NCBI RefSeq assembly: GCF_009498735.1
Contig: NZ_ML762427.1
Coordinates: forward strand, 142,757 to 201,583
Direction: 5' to 3'
Length of the DNA stretch: 58,827 nucleotides
DNA from: Gracilibacillus oryzae
GTDB taxonomy: Bacteria; Bacillota; Bacilli; Bacillales; Amphibacillaceae
Shown: positions 7,891 to 17,723 of the stretch, piece by piece
Position numbering within the stretch: the stretch's first letter is position 1
Layout of the letters: each line of letters opens with the position of its first letter
Made by a program: the position numbers and the translations under genes
Notes under the pieces: generated by a model
What the model was told of the DNA's origin: nothing
What the model saw: only the letters and a program-made list of their open reading frames with translations
Database searches by the model: none

Positions 7891-9346
7891 TTATTTATGA
7901 TTGACCATTCCTTTTACTTTTCTTTTAATCTCCTGAATTCGCTCCATCTTGTTCTCCCAGCAGAGTTCACTTAAATCAACAGGATATTCCTCCGGCTTCA
8001 TTGTCCGCTTATACTCTTCCCATAATAATCCCATATTTTCACGGGCATAGTCCTGGATTTCCTGCAGACTTGGTGATTGATAGTTTACTTTGCCGTCAAC
8101 AACAACATCCAGGTGCAAATCCTTAGCTGTGAAGTTAGTCACAAATTTACTAATATAGGTATGGACAGGGTGGAACATCTTTAATCTCTCTTCATCTTCC
8201 GGTTTTTCATGCAATATAGTCACCTTCTGAATGCTTGTTTTCATTGTTAATAATTCGATAAACCCGTTTGCTTCCAGGTGTCGTTACTTTTTCAGGATTT
8301 GCAGAAATTTTGATTGTATCTACCATTTCCCCATTTTCTTCAATTGAAACTAACTTATATACACCTCCAAGCGCTGCCTGATCATAAGCAGTGATCAGCT
8401 TCGTCCCAATACCATAAATGTCAATTTTTGCTCCTTGTGCCTGTAAATTAAGGATAGTATATTCATCAAGGTCATTTGATGCAATAATTTGTGTATCACG
8501 GAAGCCTGCATCATCCAGCATTTTGCGCGCTTTCTTTGATAAGTAAGCCATGTCCCCGCTATCAAGACGGATTCCCCTGAAATTAATTCTGTCACCGAAT
8601 TCTTTTGCCACTTTGATTGCATTAGGGACACCGGATCGAAGTGTATCGTACGTATCAACCAAAAATACACAATCATAATGGGTACTTGCATATTTCTTAA
8701 ATGCCTCATAGTCGCTTCTGTAAGCCTGAACCATGGAATGTGCATGTGTCCCTGCTATTGGGAGGCCGAACAGTTTCCCTGCTCTTACATTACTGGTTGC
8801 TGAGAACCCTCCAATAAACGCAGCACGCGTCCCCCAGATGGCCGCATCCATCTCATGTGCTCTTCTTGTACCGAATTCCATCACAACATTTTCTCCGACA
8901 ACATGTTTGATTCTTGCCGCCTTTGTCGCTATCAATGTTTGATAATTCACAATGTTTAATAAAGGTGTTTCAATTAACTGTGCCTCTGCCAATGGTGCTT
9001 CTACACGAATTAATGGCTCATTGGCAAAAACCACTTCGCCTTCTTTCATAGACCTGATTGTTCCGCTAAACCGCAGTGTACGTAAATATTCGAGAAAATC
9101 TTCATCATAGCCGCCGATTTCCTTTAAATAGGTTAGGTCACTTTCTGTAAAGCCGAAATTATTAATAAAATCAAGAACTCTTTCTAAACCAGCAAATACA
9201 GCATACCCATTATCGAAAGGAAGTTTGCGAAAATATAATTCAAAAACTGCCTTTTTATTTGCCATCCCATCACGCCAGTATGTTTCGGCCATATTTACTT
9301 GATATAGATCGGTATGCAGCATTAAGCTATCATCTTCGTAAGTCAT
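7891..9346 (-). pseudogene. pncB: Nicotinate phosphoribosyltransferase PncB, split by a frameshift
   Basis: Two consecutive frames together make one ~490-aa PncB, which makes nicotinate mononucleotide. The 5' frame (9346 to 8207, 379 aa) holds the catalytic part: start LHTDLYQVNMAETYW, FGTRRAHEMDAA, HSMVQAY, and DTYDTLRSG. It then reads KRVYRIIN...SEGDYIA and hits TGA at 8209-8207. The missing C-terminal NAPRTase domain follows in another frame from 8208 to 7891: EKPEDEERLKMFHPVHTYIS ... EEYPVDLSELCW. The join needs a +1 slip, i.e. one extra base or two lost bases at 8207-8210. An ATG (8244) or GTG in the second frame could allow a separate 3' polypeptide. It could be real inactivation, a sequencing error or a recoding site. 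The gene follows pncA by three bases. Confidence 0.85.
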
Positions 9347-9349
9347 TTT

Positions 9350-9916
9350 TTATTTTCCTCCAAATTCTTTCACAGATGCTCCGAGTGTTTGTGCAAAATG
9401 TCCAAGCGCCCATTTATGGCCTGCCTGGTTAAAGGAAGCAACGGCATCTTGATAAATCACGATCTCAAAACCTTTGTTATAGGCATCAACCGCAGTGTGT
9501 AATACACATATATCTGTACATACTCCTATTAAGTGTACCTCATTTATATTCCTTTCACGAAGCAGAAGTTCTAGATTTGTTCCAGCAAAGGCCGAATATC
9601 TTGTTTTATCTATATAATATACTTGTTTCTTCTGATTATTATCTTTATAGACGTCTTTTAAGCTTCCGTATAACTCTCTTCCCTTTGTACCACGAATATT
9701 ATGCGGCGGGAATAAATTAGTTTCTGGATGAAAAGGATCTCCTTCATCATGAACATCAATTGCAAACACGGTCAAATCTCCGGAATCTATAAATGCCTGT
9801 GTAATTTCAGTGATTTTTGTTTCAATCTGCTGTCCTGGTTCACCGCATGTTAACGCTCCGTCAGATGCAACAAAGTCATACGTATAATCAATATTAATAA
9901 GCGCACGTTTCCCCAT
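9350..9916 (-). CDS. pncA: Nicotinamidase PncA
   Basis: 188-aa isochorismatase-fold hydrolase that deamidates nicotinamide to nicotinate, feeding PncB. The catalytic triad is visible as Asp10 (NIDYTYDF), Lys104 (DKTRYSAF) and Cys137 (GVCTDICVLHTA). Asp54 and His56 (AIDVHDEG) and His63 are the likely metal ligands. I start at ATG 9916, eight bases after AAGGAGGG; the ATG at 9922 sits too close to that site. First gene of the operon; the next gene starts three bases after its stop. Confidence 0.93.
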   Translation of the reverse strand: MGKRALINIDYTYDFVASDGALTCGEPGQQIETKITEITQAFIDSGDLTVFAIDVHDEGDPFHPETNLFPPHNIRGTKGRELYGSLKDVYKDNNQKKQVYYIDKTRYSAFAGTNLELLLRERNINEVHLIGVCTDICVLHTAVDAYNKGFEIVIYQDAVASFNQAGHKWALGHFAQTLGASVKEFGGK

Positions 9917-10099
9917 AAACATACCCTCCTTTTTAAATCGACCTGATTAATTTTTTATTATATCAAATCTTCCTGAAATTTTCAGACATTTTTTACAAGG
10001 AAGGGATTTAATATTATAATAAAGTAAGACATTGATCAGGAAGAAGTTTAATGACGTTTAGCTCTGTGATAAATACAGAAATACAGTGGAGGTGGCAGA

Positions 10100-10984
10100 A
10101 TGAAACAAAAAGTTGTATTAGCAGGCGGATCAGGATTTATCGGTACATATTTCAAAGAAAAGCTGGAAGAATTAGATTATGAAGTAGTTTTCATTTCAAG
10201 AAGAAAGTCAGCCATTACATGGGATGATCAGGCTGGTATGACAGAGGCGCTAGAGAATGCGGAAATGGTGATTAATCTAGCAGGTAAATCTGTCAATTGC
10301 AGATATAATGAGAAAAATAAACATGAGATTATGACATCACGTGTTGGTACAACAAGACTGTTGGGTGATGCAATAAAAAAATGTACAAACCCTCCAAAAC
10401 TATGGATTAATTCCAGTACAGCGACCATCTACCGCCATGCGGAAGACCGCCCAATGACAGAAGCGAACGGTGAATATGGAACAGGTTTTTCTGTAGAAGT
10501 AGCTCAAAAATGGGAACGCGCATTTTTCAGTTTTGATTTACAGGATACAAGGCAAGTCGCCTTACGCACTAGTATCGTTTTAGGACAAGATGGCGGTGTC
10601 ATCACACCATATAAAAACCTGGTAAAATTCGGCCTTGGCGGCATTCAGGGGAATGGTCAGCAGATGTTTAGCTGGATTCATGTAGAAGATTTGTTTCAGA
10701 TCTGCTTATTCTTAAAAGACCGTTCAGATTTAGAAGGAGCATTTAATTGCTCTTCACCAAATCCTATACAGAATTATGTTTTCATGAATGCATTAAGACA
10801 AGAATTGCATCGTCCTTATGGGCTCCCCGCACCAAGACCATTGCTTGAATTAGGGGCAACAGTAATCCGAACAGAATCAGAGCTTGTTTTAAAAAGCAGA
10901 TGGGTAGTACCAGAGCGACTGCTTAAAGCGGGTTATGAATTTCAATTCCCTACCATAAGAGGGGCACTTGCCGATATCTTGTAA
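10100..10984 (+). CDS. TIGR01777-type SDR epimerase (YfhF-like)
   Basis: 294-aa extended short-chain dehydrogenase-like protein. The N-terminal NAD(P)-binding motif is GGSGFIGTYF (residues ~9-18), followed by VINLAGKSV and SSTATIYRH as expected for the family; the C-terminal half carries SWIHVEDLF and FNCSSPNPI. Family members (B. subtilis YfhF, E. coli YfcH) have no proven substrate. Strong ribosome site GGAGGTGG; a single-gene unit ending at its own terminator. Confidence 0.88.
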   Translation: MKQKVVLAGGSGFIGTYFKEKLEELDYEVVFISRRKSAITWDDQAGMTEALENAEMVINLAGKSVNCRYNEKNKHEIMTSRVGTTRLLGDAIKKCTNPPKLWINSSTATIYRHAEDRPMTEANGEYGTGFSVEVAQKWERAFFSFDLQDTRQVALRTSIVLGQDGGVITPYKNLVKFGLGGIQGNGQQMFSWIHVEDLFQICLFLKDRSDLEGAFNCSSPNPIQNYVFMNALRQELHRPYGLPAPRPLLELGATVIRTESELVLKSRWVVPERLLKAGYEFQFPTIRGALADIL

Positions 10985-10989
10985 TCTCT

Positions 10990-11024
10990 CAGCATTAGGT
11001 GATCTACCATCTAATGCTTTTTTA
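10990..11024 (+). terminator. Intrinsic terminator after the SDR epimerase gene
   Basis: AGCATTAG (10991-10998) pairs with CTAATGCT (11011-11018) and is followed by a run of T. Confidence 0.85.
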
Positions 11025-11107
11025 TATAAAACTATTATTTTCTGGTCATTATTGGAATATATTGTGTTATACTATTGTATAATATACCAAAAGGAGGAAT
11101 TATTTAT

Positions 11108-13363
11108 ATGAAATGGAAACTCGCAAGCACACTATCCATCACATCTGTCATTGCACTTAGTGGTTTAGCCTCACAAGTCAGTGCAGCGGAAGCCACAGAA
11201 ACAACAACAGTTATAGAAGATGTAGAAGAAATAACGGAAGCAGCTGAACAAGGGGATGTCTCAAAAGAACAACTGATTGATAGAATTAAAGAAATGTTCC
11301 CAGATAAGTTTGCAGAAGGGTCTGATGAAGATTTCCATATGGAATTCTACTCTCACTATCCCGAGGAAGAAAATACTGAATTTTATAATATCTATTACTC
11401 GAAAGATTCAATGAATGCTAATTTTGAATTTACTAGTGAAGATTTAGAACTATCTCATTTCAGTTTTCACTCCCAGGAAAATTCTGACGCACTTTATCCT
11501 CCAGAAGTATCAAAAGAAGAAGCAAGAGAAATTGCGGTAGAATTTATAAATGAACTAGGTTACGGGAGCGATTACGAACTGAATGAAAGCGCTGCAGACC
11601 GCTATTATTACGGGACCAATCGTCCTTTAACAGAACCAGTTGAATATAGTTTCACTTTTAACAGATTAGAAAATGATATTCCAGTAACAGACAAAAGTAT
11701 TTATCTTTCCGTCTATGGAAATGGTGAGATAAGCCAATTTAGTTCTTCCAATCCTCATGAATCCGCACAATATGAATCTACTAATAATATACTTGATAAA
11801 AATACCCTGTTAAATAAGTTAAAAGATGAGCTTAACATCGAACTGCAATACATAGTGTTACCAGATTATACAACAGGAAACAGCAGTAAAGCTTATCTGA
11901 CATACCGTGAAGTTCCAACAGTTGACGGGATATCTGCCAAGGATGGGAAATATTATATCAATGGCGAATATGCAGATGAAATTACTGATAGTGGACAACA
12001 AGTGAAAATGTTAACAGGAAGTTCAAAAGAAGCAGCACCAATTACAAAAGAAGAAGCAAGGCAATTAGTAGAAGGGATAATGGAACCGACCGTTGATGGG
12101 AAAACTCTTCATATTGAGCAAGTTTACGAAAGAGTCTATCCTGACGGGACAGAAGTATTTGATGTAAACTATATGTACATGGATGACAACGGCGGATTTG
12201 GTTCTGCTGTTTCCGTAAGTAAAAACACGGGTGAACTGCTCGATTTTTATGGCGAAGCAGGAACGAATGGCTCGGAGCAAGCTGAGACAGAAATATCTAA
12301 AGAAGATGCCCTGGAAAAAGCGGTAGAATACATTCAGGAATATGCCTATGTTAATATGGAAGAGTATGCGTATCCAGTGACTAGTAATGATATGTACAGA
12401 TCCTATAATGACAACTACTCTTTCAATTTCCCGAGAGTGAAAAACGGCATTATCGTAGAAGGTGACAGTATTCGTGTACGTGTTTCCAATAGTGACGGAT
12501 CTTTATTATCTTTAAGTAAAGACCGCTCCAATATTACAGAATGGCCAGCAGCAGATCAGGCAGTCAATGAAGCAGATGCGCTAGAATCTATCAAGGACAA
12601 AATTGACCTTGAATTATATTATATCAACGAGAATTCTGATTCCATGAAGGAAGAAAGTCAAACATTACAATATAAGCTAAGTTATTTAAGAGCCGACAGT
12701 GACAACCCATTGTTCTTTAATGCGGTTACAGGTGAATGGGAAACATATGCTCCATACATCGAATCACCTGATGGTACGAACCAAGACATTCATGTGAATC
12801 ACCAATGGGCCGAAGATGAACTTAATTTCTTAATTAACAACAATATTATTTCTGTTGAAGATCTTAATAACTTTGATGGAGATGCTGTTGTTACAAAAGG
12901 AGAGGCTTTAGAAATTTTAATAAAGTCTATCACCCATGTATATGAAGATCCATATTTCGAAGAACAACCAGACTCTCCATTCACAAATATTGAAAAAAGC
13001 CATCCACTGTATCCTGTTATAATCCAGGCAGTTGAAATGGGTATATTAGATACAGAAAGCAGTACATTTGATGTTGATGAACCGATTAAAACGGAAGAGT
13101 TGTCTGCTTGGTATATACACACTTTAGGACTTGAATATGTAGCTCAACAACACGATACTTTCCAATATGACTTCGAAGGTGCAGACGACATCAGTGATGA
13201 ATATCGCGGGTATGTAGCGCTGGCTAATTCATTTGGTTTATTGGAGTATAATGATGGCAACTATTTCAATGCACAAGATGAAGTAACCTATGCGCAATTA
13301 GCTACAGAAAATATAAAGTTAGTAAAATTAATTTCTTCAGAGAAATTTGAAGTATATTATTAA
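11108..13363 (+). CDS. Secreted YcdB/YcdC-domain protein with C-terminal SLH-like repeats
   Basis: 751-aa exported protein. ATG 11108 is ten bases after AAGGAGG and gives a clear signal peptide ending near SQVSA-AEA; the in-frame ATG at 11075 has no ribosome site. The middle contains repeated PepSY-like/YcdB-YcdC modules with recurring patterns such as VSKEEAREIAVEFINE, ITKEEARQLVEGIM and ISKEDALEKAVEYIQE. The last ~190 residues look like three S-layer-homology repeats (WAEDELNFLINN, HPLYPVIIQAVEMGIL, YRGYVALANSFGLL), suggesting non-covalent cell-wall anchoring. The protein is strongly acidic, fitting a halotolerant host. The function of these modules is unknown; inhibition of or binding to secreted proteases is one guess. 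Confidence 0.85.
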   Translation: MKWKLASTLSITSVIALSGLASQVSAAEATETTTVIEDVEEITEAAEQGDVSKEQLIDRIKEMFPDKFAEGSDEDFHMEFYSHYPEEENTEFYNIYYSKDSMNANFEFTSEDLELSHFSFHSQENSDALYPPEVSKEEAREIAVEFINELGYGSDYELNESAADRYYYGTNRPLTEPVEYSFTFNRLENDIPVTDKSIYLSVYGNGEISQFSSSNPHESAQYESTNNILDKNTLLNKLKDELNIELQYIVLPDYTTGNSSKAYLTYREVPTVDGISAKDGKYYINGEYADEITDSGQQVKMLTGSSKEAAPITKEEARQLVEGIMEPTVDGKTLHIEQVYERVYPDGTEVFDVNYMYMDDNGGFGSAVSVSKNTGELLDFYGEAGTNGSEQAETEISKEDALEKAVEYIQEYAYVNMEEYAYPVTSNDMYRSYNDNYSFNFPRVKNGIIVEGDSIRVRVSNSDGSLLSLSKDRSNITEWPAADQAVNEADALESIKDKIDLELYYINENSDSMKEESQTLQYKLSYLRADSDNPLFFNAVTGEWETYAPYIESPDGTNQDIHVNHQWAEDELNFLINNNIISVEDLNNFDGDAVVTKGEALEILIKSITHVYEDPYFEEQPDSPFTNIEKSHPLYPVIIQAVEMGILDTESSTFDVDEPIKTEELSAWYIHTLGLEYVAQQHDTFQYDFEGADDISDEYRGYVALANSFGLLEYNDGNYFNAQDEVTYAQLATENIKLVKLISSEKFEVYY

Positions 13364-13375
13364 TTTGCAAGCTGC

Positions 13376-13414
13376 AAAAAAGAGCTGCCCCTGCGGGAAG
13401 CTCTTTTCTTTTTT
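13376..13414. terminator. Terminator between convergent genes
   Basis: AAAAAGAGCT pairs with AGCTCTTTT, followed by a T-run on the plus strand and preceded by an A-run, so it can serve both the SLH-protein gene and the convergent traB-like gene. Confidence 0.85.
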
Positions 13415-13427
13415 CTCGTGTTGTTTT

Positions 13428-14600
13428 TTATAAATTCTCAAAGAATACTCGAAGAATATCCGTTCCTGCTATAATTGTTCCAACAGTACTTCCGAGATTT
13501 GCCAAAATGACGATTAATAAAATCCTTGTTACCTTATTTCGCCAAAACCCTTTTACAGTAAAAACGTCTTCTGACAATGATTCAAAATCAGATACATTGG
13601 GCCGTTTGACAAGTGCTTGTACGAAACCTGCAAACCAGCCTGCTGCCATTAACGGATTCAACGAGGTAATCGGTGCAGCAACTAATGCTGTCAGCACTGC
13701 TAATGGATGACCTAAACCAATGATAACACCTACAGCCGAAAAACCGCCGTTCCAAATCAGCCAACTCATGATTTGCTGCCAGCCGTCCATTGGATTAGCT
13801 ATAAACGTGTAGGCAATTAATGCAATAATAACAAGCGGGATTGCCCAGCCGATAATCTTCGGTGTTTTTGATTTTGGCGGCAATTTTGTTAATGCCTTTA
13901 AATCATGTTCTTTATGAAACTCTTTTGTAATTCCTGGCACATGGGCCGCACCCAATACTGCCACAATTTTCTCACCTGGTGCTTTTCTAATCTTCTGGGC
14001 TAAATATTGATCCCGTTCATCAATTAATGGTTCCTTTAATTTAGGGAAGCTTTTGGTAAATTCACTTAATACACTGTCAATCGAATCCTGTGTTTTCATT
14101 TTTTCCAGTTCTTCTTCTGTTATGGCATCTTTTGAAAAAACACCTGCTAACACTTGGGTTAATAAAGACATTTTCCCTTTAAAACCGATATTGCCCCAAA
14201 TTCTCGAAAACGTAATTTGAATATTTCGATCTGCCAGTACAAGCTCAGCACCAATCTCGTCAGCTGATTCTATCCCTTGAATCATCTCCTGTCCTGGTTT
14301 TATGCCAAACTGTGCTGCCATTCTTTTTTGAAAAGAAGATATCGCCAAGTTTATCAACAATAATGTGGCCTTCTTCTCTTTAATAACTTGGAAGATGTCC
14401 ATTTCCTTCCATTTATCTCCATTTACAATGGACTCATATCTTTGTTTATCTAATTCCACACAGATAGAATCTGGCTGTTCTCTTTCAATAACTTCCTTCA
14501 CTTGCTCTGCACTCTGCTTCGAGACGTGTGCTGTCCCGATCAATATATATTCTTTTCCATCAAGTTCAATTCTGGTTATATTTTGATTTTCCTCCGCCAT
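13428..14600 (-). CDS. TraB/GumN-superfamily membrane protein
   Basis: 390 aa. Residues ~8-230 form the TraB domain with LIGTAHVSKQS at the start, VELDKQRY, and a later VAVLGAAHVPGI; the conserved GxxH and histidine motifs give these proteins a putative metal-protease-like site. The C-terminal ~150 residues have about four membrane segments (WAIPLVIIALIAYTF and following). The name comes from an enterococcal pheromone-shutdown protein, but most bacterial members have no established role. A single gene with its own promoter region. Confidence 0.85.
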   Translation of the reverse strand: MAEENQNITRIELDGKEYILIGTAHVSKQSAEQVKEVIEREQPDSICVELDKQRYESIVNGDKWKEMDIFQVIKEKKATLLLINLAISSFQKRMAAQFGIKPGQEMIQGIESADEIGAELVLADRNIQITFSRIWGNIGFKGKMSLLTQVLAGVFSKDAITEEELEKMKTQDSIDSVLSEFTKSFPKLKEPLIDERDQYLAQKIRKAPGEKIVAVLGAAHVPGITKEFHKEHDLKALTKLPPKSKTPKIIGWAIPLVIIALIAYTFIANPMDGWQQIMSWLIWNGGFSAVGVIIGLGHPLAVLTALVAAPITSLNPLMAAGWFAGFVQALVKRPNVSDFESLSEDVFTVKGFWRNKVTRILLIVILANLGSTVGTIIAGTDILRVFFENL

Positions 14601-14673
14601 TAACTATTCCTGCCTTTTTAGATTATACTCTTCATTATATAGCAATGAAGAAAGAATGCCCACCATTTTCCTT

Positions 14674-15396
14674 TTACCTTGGCAAACTTAATTTATATTT
14701 ATATTTATCTGCTCGATAAGCTGTTCTCACATATTCGAATGGTCTATTGCCATCAACATATGTTAAACGGTTAATTAATAATATAGGGGAACCCTCTTCT
14801 AGTTCTAAATATTCTTTATCCTCTTCTTCTGCTAGTGTTGATTCAATATCCTGGTTTCCGTGAGTAATTTTCAATTGAAGGGTATTTTCAACATAGTCAT
14901 AAAAAGATTGAGCGAAATTTTCTTCTTTTATTTCTCCTACTATCTTTTTTGGCATATAGGAAGTTTCAAAAGCGATTGGTATTTGATCAGCTAAACGAAC
15001 TCGCTTTAATTTCCAAATGCTCGAGTCCTTATCTACATCTAACTTTTCAGCGATATAGGGATTTGCATTCACTTCTTCCAATGTAATGATTCTTGAAGCT
15101 GCCTTTTTTCCTTTTTGCTTCATTTCTTCACTAAAACTGGTGATTCCTTTTAATGTTTGCTGAATCTTCTGCTCAGCGATAAAAGTGCCTTTTCCCTTCA
15201 TTCGCACAAGCAAGCCTTCCTGTGCAAGGTTATTTATCGCCTGCCTTACGGTCATTCGGCTGATATTGTACTTTTCTGTATAGGCTTTTTCAGATGGAAG
15301 TAATTCGCCAGGCTGGAGTTCACCTTGTTGGATCTGTGCTCTAATTGCCTGTTCCAGTTGATAATAAATTGGTAACGGAGAATTTTTATCTATCAT
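14674..15396 (-). CDS. nagR: GntR-family repressor NagR (YvoA)
   Basis: 240-aa GntR/HutC regulator of N-acetylglucosamine use. The N-terminal winged helix (residues ~10-75) contains LPSEKAYTEKYNISRMTVRQ and GKGTFI; the C-terminal UTRA domain runs from ~90 to 235. It is divergent from nagA-nagB, and the 132-base gap contains a 20-bp palindrome that fits its operator. NagR-type repressors release DNA when they bind glucosamine-6-phosphate or N-acetylglucosamine-6-phosphate. Unlike B. subtilis, where yvoA is downstream of nagAB on the same strand, here it is divergent. Confidence 0.9.
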   Translation of the reverse strand: MIDKNSPLPIYYQLEQAIRAQIQQGELQPGELLPSEKAYTEKYNISRMTVRQAINNLAQEGLLVRMKGKGTFIAEQKIQQTLKGITSFSEEMKQKGKKAASRIITLEEVNANPYIAEKLDVDKDSSIWKLKRVRLADQIPIAFETSYMPKKIVGEIKEENFAQSFYDYVENTLQLKITHGNQDIESTLAEEEDKEYLELEEGSPILLINRLTYVDGNRPFEYVRTAYRADKYKYKLSLPR

Positions 15397-15424
15397 TTGC
15401 AGCTCACTTTCTACTTTAATAATA

Positions 15425-15454
15425 TTGATAACATTTTAACAAAAACATGATAAT
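15425..15454 (+). promoter_or_regulatory. nagA promoter
   Basis: TTGATA (15425-15430) and GATAAT (15449-15454, extended as TGATAAT) are spaced by 18 bases. The operator half-sites begin at the next base, placing them over the transcription start. Confidence 0.65.
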
Positions 15455-15490
15455 ATGTATAGACGCACAAATGTATAGACAACTATACAT
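15455..15490. promoter_or_regulatory. NagR operator: palindrome plus an extra half-site
   Basis: ATGTATAGACAACTATACAT at 15471-15490 is an inverted repeat of ATGTATAG with a four-base centre. The same ten bases ATGTATAGAC also occur at 15455-15464, exactly 16 bases upstream, as a direct repeat. Location between nagR and nagA makes NagR the obvious ligand (inference). Confidence 0.75.
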
Positions 15491-15528
15491 ATATATGATA
15501 CATTATTTTCAGAAAGGGGTGGGAAGCT

Positions 15529-16686
15529 ATGAGTACAACACTGATATACAACGCAAGGATCTACACAGAAGAGAAAGTAATAGAGCAAGGTGCAATCCTT
15601 TTAAAGGACGGAAAGATTGCTCTTATATCAGATCAGGAAATCTCTTCAGCAAAAGTGGAACATGTTATTAACGCCAATGGAATGAAAGTAATTCCAGGAT
15701 TTATTGATGGGCATATCCATGGTGCCTATGGTGTTGATGTGATGGATGCAACGCCTGAAGCACTTGATATGATGGCAACTAAATTGCCGTCCGAGGGAAC
15801 AACAAGCTTTCTTGCGACAACGATCACACAGTCACCTGATCAAATAAAAAAAGCACTACATAACATAGCAAATTACCGAAACAGGAGCAGTGTTGCCGAA
15901 ATAATCGGGATTCACTTAGAAGGCCCCTTTATTTCAAAAGCAAAAGCAGGAGCTCAACCACATCGTTATATTTCCCCTCCTGACATTGATATTTTTAAAG
16001 AATGGCAAGAGGACGCACAAGGATTAATTAAGACAATTACATTTGCACCAGAATTAGATAAGGCGGATAAATTCATGGAGTATTTGAGCAATCAATCTGT
16101 CAATATGTCAGCTGGTCATACAGATGCCAGCTTTGCTCAAATTAAACAGGCGGCAGAGTCAGGCGTCACACAGTTAACCCACCTTTGTAATGCAATGAAT
16201 GGGATTCACCACCGCGACATTGGTGCAGTAGGTGCTGCATTTATGCTGGATAATATGTATGCAGAAGTAATTGCTGATAAAGTTCATCTATCTGAAGAAA
16301 TGCTGCAAATGGTTTATCAGAATATCGGCAGTGACCGGTTACTGCTAATCACAGACGCCATGCGCGCCAAAGGACTGCAGAATGGAACATACGATTTAGG
16401 CGGGCAGCAAGTTACGGTAGAGAATAACAGGGCCGTTCTGGCCGATGGAACACTTGCCGGCAGTACATTAAAGATGATTGACGCAGTGAAAAACATAGTA
16501 GAACTAACCAATGCAACCATGGAAGGTATTATTAAAATGACATCAACCAATCCAGCTAAACGAGCGAATGTTTTAATGAAAAAAGGATCTATTAAGACAG
16601 GAAAAGATGCCGATATTCTCATCGTGGATGACCATTGGAACATAGCTTATACCATCTGCCATGGGGAAATTGCTTATAAGGGGTGA
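15529..16686 (+). CDS. nagA: N-acetylglucosamine-6-phosphate deacetylase NagA
   Basis: 385-aa amidohydrolase-fold enzyme converting GlcNAc-6-P to glucosamine-6-P and acetate. Metal and catalytic motifs are in the expected order: PGFIDGHIHGAYG (HxH near residues 63-65), HLEGPFI, SAGHTDA, and LITDAMRA with the catalytic Asp. The ATG follows GAAAGGGGTGGGAAGC. The gene is translated together with nagB, whose start lies four bases past its stop, so the two make a pathway unit feeding fructose-6-phosphate. The transporter for the sugar is not in the window. Confidence 0.95.
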   Translation: MSTTLIYNARIYTEEKVIEQGAILLKDGKIALISDQEISSAKVEHVINANGMKVIPGFIDGHIHGAYGVDVMDATPEALDMMATKLPSEGTTSFLATTITQSPDQIKKALHNIANYRNRSSVAEIIGIHLEGPFISKAKAGAQPHRYISPPDIDIFKEWQEDAQGLIKTITFAPELDKADKFMEYLSNQSVNMSAGHTDASFAQIKQAAESGVTQLTHLCNAMNGIHHRDIGAVGAAFMLDNMYAEVIADKVHLSEEMLQMVYQNIGSDRLLLITDAMRAKGLQNGTYDLGGQQVTVENNRAVLADGTLAGSTLKMIDAVKNIVELTNATMEGIIKMTSTNPAKRANVLMKKGSIKTGKDADILIVDDHWNIAYTICHGEIAYKG

Positions 16687-16690
16687 AAAC

Positions 16691-17413
16691 ATGAAGATTA
16701 TGAAAGCGAAAAACTATTCAAATATGAGCAAAATAGCAAAGGAAATAATTGCAGATACAATCAACGGTAAGTCTGACGCTACCCTCGGTTTAGCTACAGG
16801 CTCCACTCCCATCGGCTTGTATAAGGGATTGATCAATCTTTATAATGAGAAGCAACTAAGTTTTCAAAACGTGACAACATTTAATTTAGATGAATATGTT
16901 GGCTTAACCCCATCAAATCCCAACAGCTATCATTATTTTATGAATGAGCAATTGTTTCAGCATATTGATATAAAAGAGGCAAATATTCATATCCCTAATG
17001 GCATGGCACCTGACTTGCAGGAAGAATGTGACCATTACGAGCAATCAATAAAGAATGCAGGCGGTATTGATTTGCAGATTCTCGGAATTGGCGAAAATGG
17101 TCATATTGGATTTAATGAACCTGGCACTTCATTTGCCGAACGAACTCATATTATCACACTTGATCAATCAACAAGAGAAGCTAATGCCAGATTTTTTGAG
17201 ACGATTGACCAAGTTCCAACAAAGGCCATTACAGCTGGCATTGAGACTATTATGCAAAGCAAACAGATCCTCTTATTAGTCTCTGGAGAGGCAAAAAAAG
17301 AGGCTTATAACCAATTACTTGAAGGGGAAATAACAGAAGAATTCCCTGCATCTGTTTTGCATCAGCATGAGAATTGTGTGGTGATCGTGGATAAGGGGAC
17401 TGTTTTGAAATAA
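16691..17413 (+). CDS. nagB: Glucosamine-6-phosphate deaminase NagB
   Basis: 240-aa isomerase/deaminase turning glucosamine-6-P into fructose-6-P and ammonia. Motifs: GLATGSTPIGLY (phosphate loop), FNLDEYVGL with the catalytic Asp, GIGENGHIGFNEPG, and the histidine in that loop. I start at ATG 16691, directly after the AAGGGGTGA site that overlaps the nagA stop; an ATG at 16661 would only add residues inside nagA. The length matches Bacillus NagB (~242). Confidence 0.95.
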   Translation: MKIMKAKNYSNMSKIAKEIIADTINGKSDATLGLATGSTPIGLYKGLINLYNEKQLSFQNVTTFNLDEYVGLTPSNPNSYHYFMNEQLFQHIDIKEANIHIPNGMAPDLQEECDHYEQSIKNAGGIDLQILGIGENGHIGFNEPGTSFAERTHIITLDQSTREANARFFETIDQVPTKAITAGIETIMQSKQILLLVSGEAKKEAYNQLLEGEITEEFPASVLHQHENCVVIVDKGTVLK

Positions 17414-17499
17414 CAGAGAAACTGTATATAATGCTTCTGTCATCCTCAGCTTTGCCGCTTAAAACAGGGGAATCTCTCTTTAACCTTCCATAATTGTTT

Positions 17500-17536
17500 A
17501 AAAGCAGCCTACCTTCTCTTTGGTATCTGCTTTTTT
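17500..17536 (+). terminator. Terminator downstream of nagAB
   Basis: AAAAGCAG with inner CTACC pairs with GGTA and CTGCTTTT, followed by TT. It lies ~90 bases past the nagB stop. The remaining bases to ~17720 show no gene or further element that I recognise. Confidence 0.75.
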
Positions 17537-17723
17537 AACTTGCGCATTAAAAATCAACAAGCACAGCTTTTACTTTGATGTATAGTTCTTAATCATCCTT
17601 CCCAATTTCCATTCCAAATCAGTTGTAAATGGGAGTTTAGAGAATTCCCATTCACTTGGCAAATCTGTATTTTCATCATAACTACCCCCTAAACTAGATT
17701 TTTAACGATAAATTTAATCTTTT

